From: DASSYK01 sp036258315 | Lineage (GTDB): Bacteria; Actinomycetota; Thermoleophilia; Solirubrobacterales; 70-9 | Assembly: GCA_036258315.1 (NCBI GenBank) | Contig: DATADX010000032.1 | Location: 1 to 44,737 of the forward strand | Length of the DNA stretch: 44,737 bases | Direction: 5' to 3' | Part shown: piece after piece, positions 43,717 to 44,737 of the stretch | Layout of the letters: every line of letters starts with the position of its first letter | Position numbering within the stretch: position 1 is the first letter of the stretch | The notes under the pieces: generated by a model | Seen by the model: only the letters and a program-made list of their open reading frames with translations | What the model was told of the DNA's origin: nothing | The model's database searches: none | Program-made: the position numbers and the translations under genes

Positions 43717-44731
43717 GGCGGCGACAGCCACGGGCCCCGAGGCTGAAGCGAACGAGCTCGCCGCCCTGCGGCCGCTGCGCGGGAGCGCGATCGCCGGGCT
43801 CGGCGTCGCGGTTCCCGCCGAGGTGGTGCCGAACGCGCCGATCGCGGCGCGGCTCGGGGTGGACGAGGAGTGGATCGTCGCCCGGACCGGGATCCGGGAG
43901 CGCAGGATCGCCGACCGGTCCGAGCGGCTGCACGGGTACGCCGCCGAGGCCGGCCGCGAGGCGCTCGCGGCGGCCGGGATGGATCCGGCCGAGCTCGACC
44001 TCGTGCTCGTGGCGACGATGAGCCACGACCAGCTCACCCCGCACGCGGCGGCGCTCGTCGCCGCAGAGCTCGGCGCCGGCCGCGCCGGGGCGATGGACCT
44101 GAACGCCGCGTGCTCCGGGTTCCTCTCCGCCCTCGCGCTCGCCGGCTCGCAGGTCGAGTCCCGGCGCGCCGATGCCGCGCTGGTGATCGGAGCCGACATG
44201 ATCACCCGCCTCGTCGACGAGCGGGACCGCAGCACCGCCGCGCTGTTCGGCGACGGCGCCGGGGCGGCGCTGGTGCGGGCGAGTAAAGGTGGATCGCGGA
44301 TCGGCCCGTTCGTGCTCGGCGCCGACGGCGCTCGCGCCGAGCTGATCACCGCCGGCCGCGACGAGGGGATCCTGCGGATGAAGGGCCACGACACCTTCCG
44401 CGAGGCCGTCGACCGGCTCGTCAGCGCCGCGTCCGACGCCGCCGCGGCCGCGGGCCACGAGCTCGACGAGATCGACCTGTTCGTGTTCCATCAGGCCAAC
44501 GGGCGGATCCTGACCGCGGTCGGGGAGCGCCTCGGGCTGCCGCGCGAGCGCGTGATCGACTGCATCGACCGCTACGGAAACACCTCCGCCGCCTCGATCC
44601 CGCTCGCCCTCGCCGAGGCCGAGGCGGGGGGGATGCTGGCCGACGGCTCGGCCGTCCTCCTCGCCGCGTTCGGGGGCGGGCTGAGCTGGGCCGCCACGGT
44701 CGTCGAGTGGGGGGAGGGCGACGATGGCTGA
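43709..44731 (+). CDS. fabH: Beta-ketoacyl-ACP synthase III
   Basis: 340 residues from GTG 43709, overlapping fabD by 8 bp. Condenses acetyl- or branched acyl-CoA with malonyl-ACP to start fatty acid chains. Catalytic Cys in MDLNAACSGFLSALALAG, His in FVFHQANGRILTAVGERLGL, Asn in CIDRYGNTSAASIPLALAEA. Also EEWIVARTGIRERRIA and ALFGDGAGAALVRA. A 20-residue N-terminal extension (TGPEAEANELAALRP) precedes the usual start RGSAIAGLGVAVPAEV. Its TGA overlaps the next ATG. Confidence 0.95.
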   Translation: MLRAATATGPEAEANELAALRPLRGSAIAGLGVAVPAEVVPNAPIAARLGVDEEWIVARTGIRERRIADRSERLHGYAAEAGREALAAAGMDPAELDLVLVATMSHDQLTPHAAALVAAELGAGRAGAMDLNAACSGFLSALALAGSQVESRRADAALVIGADMITRLVDERDRSTAALFGDGAGAALVRASKGGSRIGPFVLGADGARAELITAGRDEGILRMKGHDTFREAVDRLVSAASDAAAAAGHELDEIDLFVFHQANGRILTAVGERLGLPRERVIDCIDRYGNTSAASIPLALAEAEAGGMLADGSAVLLAAFGGGLSWAATVVEWGEGDDG

Positions 44732-44737
44732 GCGCGA
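44724..44737 (+). CDS. Start of next fatty-acid gene, cut by the window edge
   Basis: ATG GCT GAG CGC GA, eight bp overlap with fabH, after GGGGAGGG. The frame is too short to identify; by operon habit it could be acpP, fabF or fabG. Confidence 0.45.

Overview
The window reads as chromosome from a high-GC Actinomycetota, most likely class Thermoleophilia (Solirubrobacterales or a relative). Reasons: strong third-position GC in nearly all genes, a B12-dependent ribonucleotide reductase coupled to nrdR, multiple unusual ECF-type sigma factors, and a secreted protein at 40423-40890 with the N-terminal layout (short basic start, Ala/Val-rich hydrophobic segment, then K-N-S-V-T-T-K) that I associate with that class. 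There are no rRNA or tRNA genes, CRISPR arrays or insertion sequences that I can support. This assignment is an inference; no search was run.

Layout. 1-7.1 kb: 3'-truncated methylmalonyl-CoA mutase, a SRPBCC-like protein, wecB, an SDR, a large membrane GAF/PAS/GAF-SpoIIE phosphatase, and a UDP-glucuronate decarboxylase-type epimerase. 7.2-10 kb: a sigma factor fused to its own zinc anti-sigma domain, a CGNR regulator facing a 39-residue ORF, and a DUF4389 membrane protein. 10.2-17.6 kb: a metabolic block (PhzF isomerase, class III aminotransferase, an ECF sigma factor fused to a PuuD-type gamma-glutamyl hydrolase, flavin amine oxidase, gene remnant, MBL hydrolase, HAD phosphatase, OsmC). 17.7-20.7 kb: a group-2-like sigma factor, then a SigK/RskA-like ECF sigma/anti-sigma pair divergent from a lipoprotein. 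20.7-24.2 kb: nrdJ-nrdR with a NrdR box. 24.2-29.4 kb: hemolysin III, methyltransferase, ABC exporter, siroheme synthase-type dehydrogenase, sugar epimerase. 29.5-34.7 kb: archaeal-type topoisomerase I, methyltransferase, tmk, holB. 34.7-37.2 kb: PAS histidine kinase and OmpR regulator. 37.2-37.7 kb: two previously unannotatable short genes whose products share a conserved leader and an identical C-terminus QGGYRIDV. 37.7-42.7 kb: beta-lactamase-fold serine hydrolase, two secreted proteins, GAF histidine kinase and NarL regulator. 42.8 kb to the end: fabD, fabH and the start of a third gene.

Most interesting points: (1) the paired QGGYRIDV peptides, (2) the sigma factor covalently joined to an apparently catalytically intact PuuD hydrolase, divergent from an amine oxidase, (3) an archaeal-type TopA sitting in the usual actinobacterial topA-tmk-holB position, (4) a window-wide pattern in which a TANNNT -10 hexamer lies only 6-8 nt before the start codon, implying leaderless mRNAs and deciding many starts, and (5) two divergent copies of an ECF promoter (NRATCC-N17-CGTAAC) between an ECF sigma gene and a lipoprotein gene.
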